DNA of 7,276 nt from Clostridia bacterium (lineage in GTDB: Bacteria; Bacillota; Clostridia; Saccharofermentanales; UBA5734). This document shows positions 5,973 to 7,276 of the stretch, one piece after another (positions within the stretch are counted from its first letter, which is position 1; each line of letters begins with the position of its first letter). The position numbers and the translations under genes were made by a program. The notes under the pieces were generated by a model, which did no database searches, was not told the DNA's origin, and was given only the letters and a program-made list of their open reading frames with translations. Where the stretch lies: assembly GCA_017997315.1 (NCBI GenBank), contig JAGOFF010000112.1:1-7276 (forward strand), written 5' to 3'.

Positions 5973-7258
5973 CCCGGCCGCGATCCGTCGTGATGGAGCT
6001 CCTCCGCAACCTGCTGTTCGCCGATCTCGGGCTGGGTGTAATCCTGTTCGGGCAGTACTGGCTCTCGGGCGGTACCCCCGCCATGCTCCGCGCGCTGCTT
6101 CTGGTTCCCCTGTTTTTCCTGACGATCCCGCTGCGGGGGATCCGGCACCGGTTGTGGAAATTCCTGCTCCCCTGCGTCGCGTACTTCCTGCTGGTGTACC
6201 TGGTCGGGCGTGCGCTCCCGTCCCGTCCTCCCGCGGAGTGGCTGGACCGGTTCCCGTTCCTCCCCGCCGTGCAGCGGGTGCTGTTTGCGATGTTTGCGGG
6301 CTACGCGCTGGTGCTGACCGCGTACGAGCGCTTCACCAAGCCCGCCGCGATCACGATCGGGTACCTGATCGCCAGCGAGATGCTCTTCTTTTTCCTTTAT
6401 CTCAACGCGCCCGCGGACTCCCCGCTCCGCGTCGCGCTCCACTTCCTCGCGGTGTTCCACCTCGTGTTCTTCGTGATCCACATGCAGATGGAAAACTTCG
6501 CGTCCGCGATGTTCCGGTACGCGGAAAGCGGCAAGCAGCCGGTCGACCGGATCAGCAACCTCGGAAACCGCATGCTCGCGGGCTTCCTGGTGTCGCTGGG
6601 CGCGGTCGCGCTGTTCGCGCCGTACGGCGCGGCGGCCTTCGGCGGCCTGCTCCGCGGGCTGCTGGCGGTGGTCCGGTTCTTTGGCGGGCTGCTCTCGTTC
6701 GACCACGGACAGCCGACCCCGACGACCACCGCCCCCGTGACGCAGCCCACCGAAGGTTCGGGAGACGGGTTCCCGATTGTCGAGCCCAACGCATTCATGC
6801 GCATCCTGACCGCGATCATCGAGACGGTGCTGACGCTGTTGCTTTACATCGTCGGAGCCGCGATCATCGCGGGGCTGCTCTACCTGCTGTACCGGCTGTA
6901 CCGGCGCTTCTACGCGGACCGGTCCGTCGACGGGGACGTCCGGATCCGGCTGTCGCGCTCCCGGGAGGACCACACCCGCATCGCGGGTACGGCCGCCCGG
7001 CCGAAACGCCCGCGCGGAGGGTGGGGCGCCTCCCCCGCTGAACGGATTCGCCGGATCTTTGTGCGGACGGTGGAGGGGGCGGTCAAGTCCGGGCGGACCA
7101 CCATCCGGAACAGCGACACCGCCGGGATCATCGCGGACAAGGTCGCGCGCGGCGTGGGCCGCGACATGGACGCGCTCGCCGCGCTGTACGACAAAGCGCG
7201 CTACGGCCCGGAGGGGTCGGTAACAAAGGACGATGCCTCAAACGCCAAAGGCATTTGA
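5969..7258 (+). CDS. Polytopic membrane protein with DUF4129-like tail, TgpA-like but lacking transglutaminase domain
   Basis: A 429-residue integral membrane protein. Hydrophobic segments lie at about residues 14-31, 39-54, 63-80, 101-119, 127-145, 154-173 and 203-219, with a further hydrophobic stretch to ~243, and then a strong last helix at 278-307. A Thr/Pro/Gly-rich stretch (247-267, QPTPTTTAPVTQPTEGSGDG) separates the two membrane blocks. The basic C-terminal tail contains SPAERIRRIF (355-364), SGRTTIRNSDTAG (374-386) and DALAALYDKARYGP (401-414), resembling the DUF4129 domain that ends TgpA-type transglutaminases. In those proteins a transglutaminase core sits between the last two membrane blocks. 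Here there is only the short linker and no Cys-His-Asp triad. The gene overlaps DUF58 by four bases and is the third member of the operon. It may be a membrane partner or receptor for the MoxR/DUF58 pair. The function is not established. Confidence 0.82.
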   Translation: MTRPRSVVMELLRNLLFADLGLGVILFGQYWLSGGTPAMLRALLLVPLFFLTIPLRGIRHRLWKFLLPCVAYFLLVYLVGRALPSRPPAEWLDRFPFLPAVQRVLFAMFAGYALVLTAYERFTKPAAITIGYLIASEMLFFFLYLNAPADSPLRVALHFLAVFHLVFFVIHMQMENFASAMFRYAESGKQPVDRISNLGNRMLAGFLVSLGAVALFAPYGAAAFGGLLRGLLAVVRFFGGLLSFDHGQPTPTTTAPVTQPTEGSGDGFPIVEPNAFMRILTAIIETVLTLLLYIVGAAIIAGLLYLLYRLYRRFYADRSVDGDVRIRLSRSREDHTRIAGTAARPKRPRGGWGASPAERIRRIFVRTVEGAVKSGRTTIRNSDTAGIIADKVARGVGRDMDALAALYDKARYGPEGSVTKDDASNAKGI

Positions 7259-7261
7259 GGC
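7235..7261 (+). repeat. Near-perfect hairpin spanning the stop codon of the membrane protein gene
   Basis: Arms GCCTCAAA (7235-7242) and TTTGAGGC (7254-7261) pair perfectly. After one C/A mismatch the loop holds a second stem, GCC-AAA-GGC (7244-7252). The TGA stop (7256-7258) lies inside the right arm. It could act as a transcription terminator or a 3'-end stabiliser, but no T-run follows directly before the window ends. Confidence 0.7.
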
Positions 7262-7272
7262 GGGGATGCCTT
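7248..7272 (+). repeat. Second inverted repeat, mutually exclusive with the stop-codon hairpin
   Basis: Arms AAGGCAT (7248-7254) and ATGCCTT (7266-7272) pair perfectly across an 11-base loop. The left arm overlaps the inner part of the first hairpin, so only one of the two can form fully. The sequence continues ATTC at the window end, so a following T-run cannot be judged. Confidence 0.55.
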
Positions 7273-7276
7273 ATTC

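Noticed and set aside
5102..6973. A 623-codon minus-strand open frame across the DUF58 and membrane protein genes
   Set aside because: It is antisense to two well-supported genes and low in complexity (Arg/Gln/Glu/Ser-rich), an expected by-product of GC-rich codon use.

Overview
The window is very GC-rich (roughly two thirds G+C by eye, most third codon positions G or C) and tightly packed. Strong purine-rich ribosome binding sites, near-consensus sigma-70-type promoters and the MoxR / DUF58 / DUF4129-type gene order suggest a GC-rich member of the Bacillota (Clostridia-like). That placement is an inference; no rRNA or other taxonomic marker is present. I see no tRNA, rRNA, insertion sequence or CRISPR array.

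Layout. Positions 1-344 and 341-685 (minus strand) form a two-gene metalloid-type operon: an ArsR-family repressor followed, with a 4-base overlap, by the start of an ArsP/YraQ-type permease that leaves the window at position 1. Its promoter (750-778) carries an inverted repeat (742-768) that looks like the repressor's own operator. Upstream on the same strand, 831-3668 holds a MATE-family drug/sodium antiporter, then an AadA-like (DUF4111) nucleotidyltransferase, then a C39-like cysteine peptidase domain. The last two are the oddest part of the window. The nucleotidyltransferase frame has no stop near its expected end, the peptidase frame has no usable start, and the two meet at a run of six G (1478-1483). 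One extra G, or a -1 ribosomal slip, would join them into one protein of about 453 residues.

A divergent intergenic region (3669-3869) separates this block from a plus-strand operon: a MoxR AAA+ ATPase (3870-4835), a DUF58 protein (4842-5972) and a polytopic membrane protein with a DUF4129-like cytoplasmic tail (5969-7258). This trio is a widespread module in which the ATPase is thought to remodel the DUF58 protein, and it is commonly accompanied by a TgpA-like transglutaminase. Here the membrane protein keeps the TgpA-like ends, but only about 30 Thr/Pro/Gly-rich residues sit where the transglutaminase domain would be. The window closes on a near-perfect hairpin spanning that gene's stop codon, followed by a competing inverted repeat.

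How they work together: the left block looks like export and resistance functions (metalloid permease, multidrug pump, antibiotic-modification-like enzyme), and the right block is an envelope-associated chaperone system. No sequence link between the two blocks was found beyond sharing the divergent promoter region.
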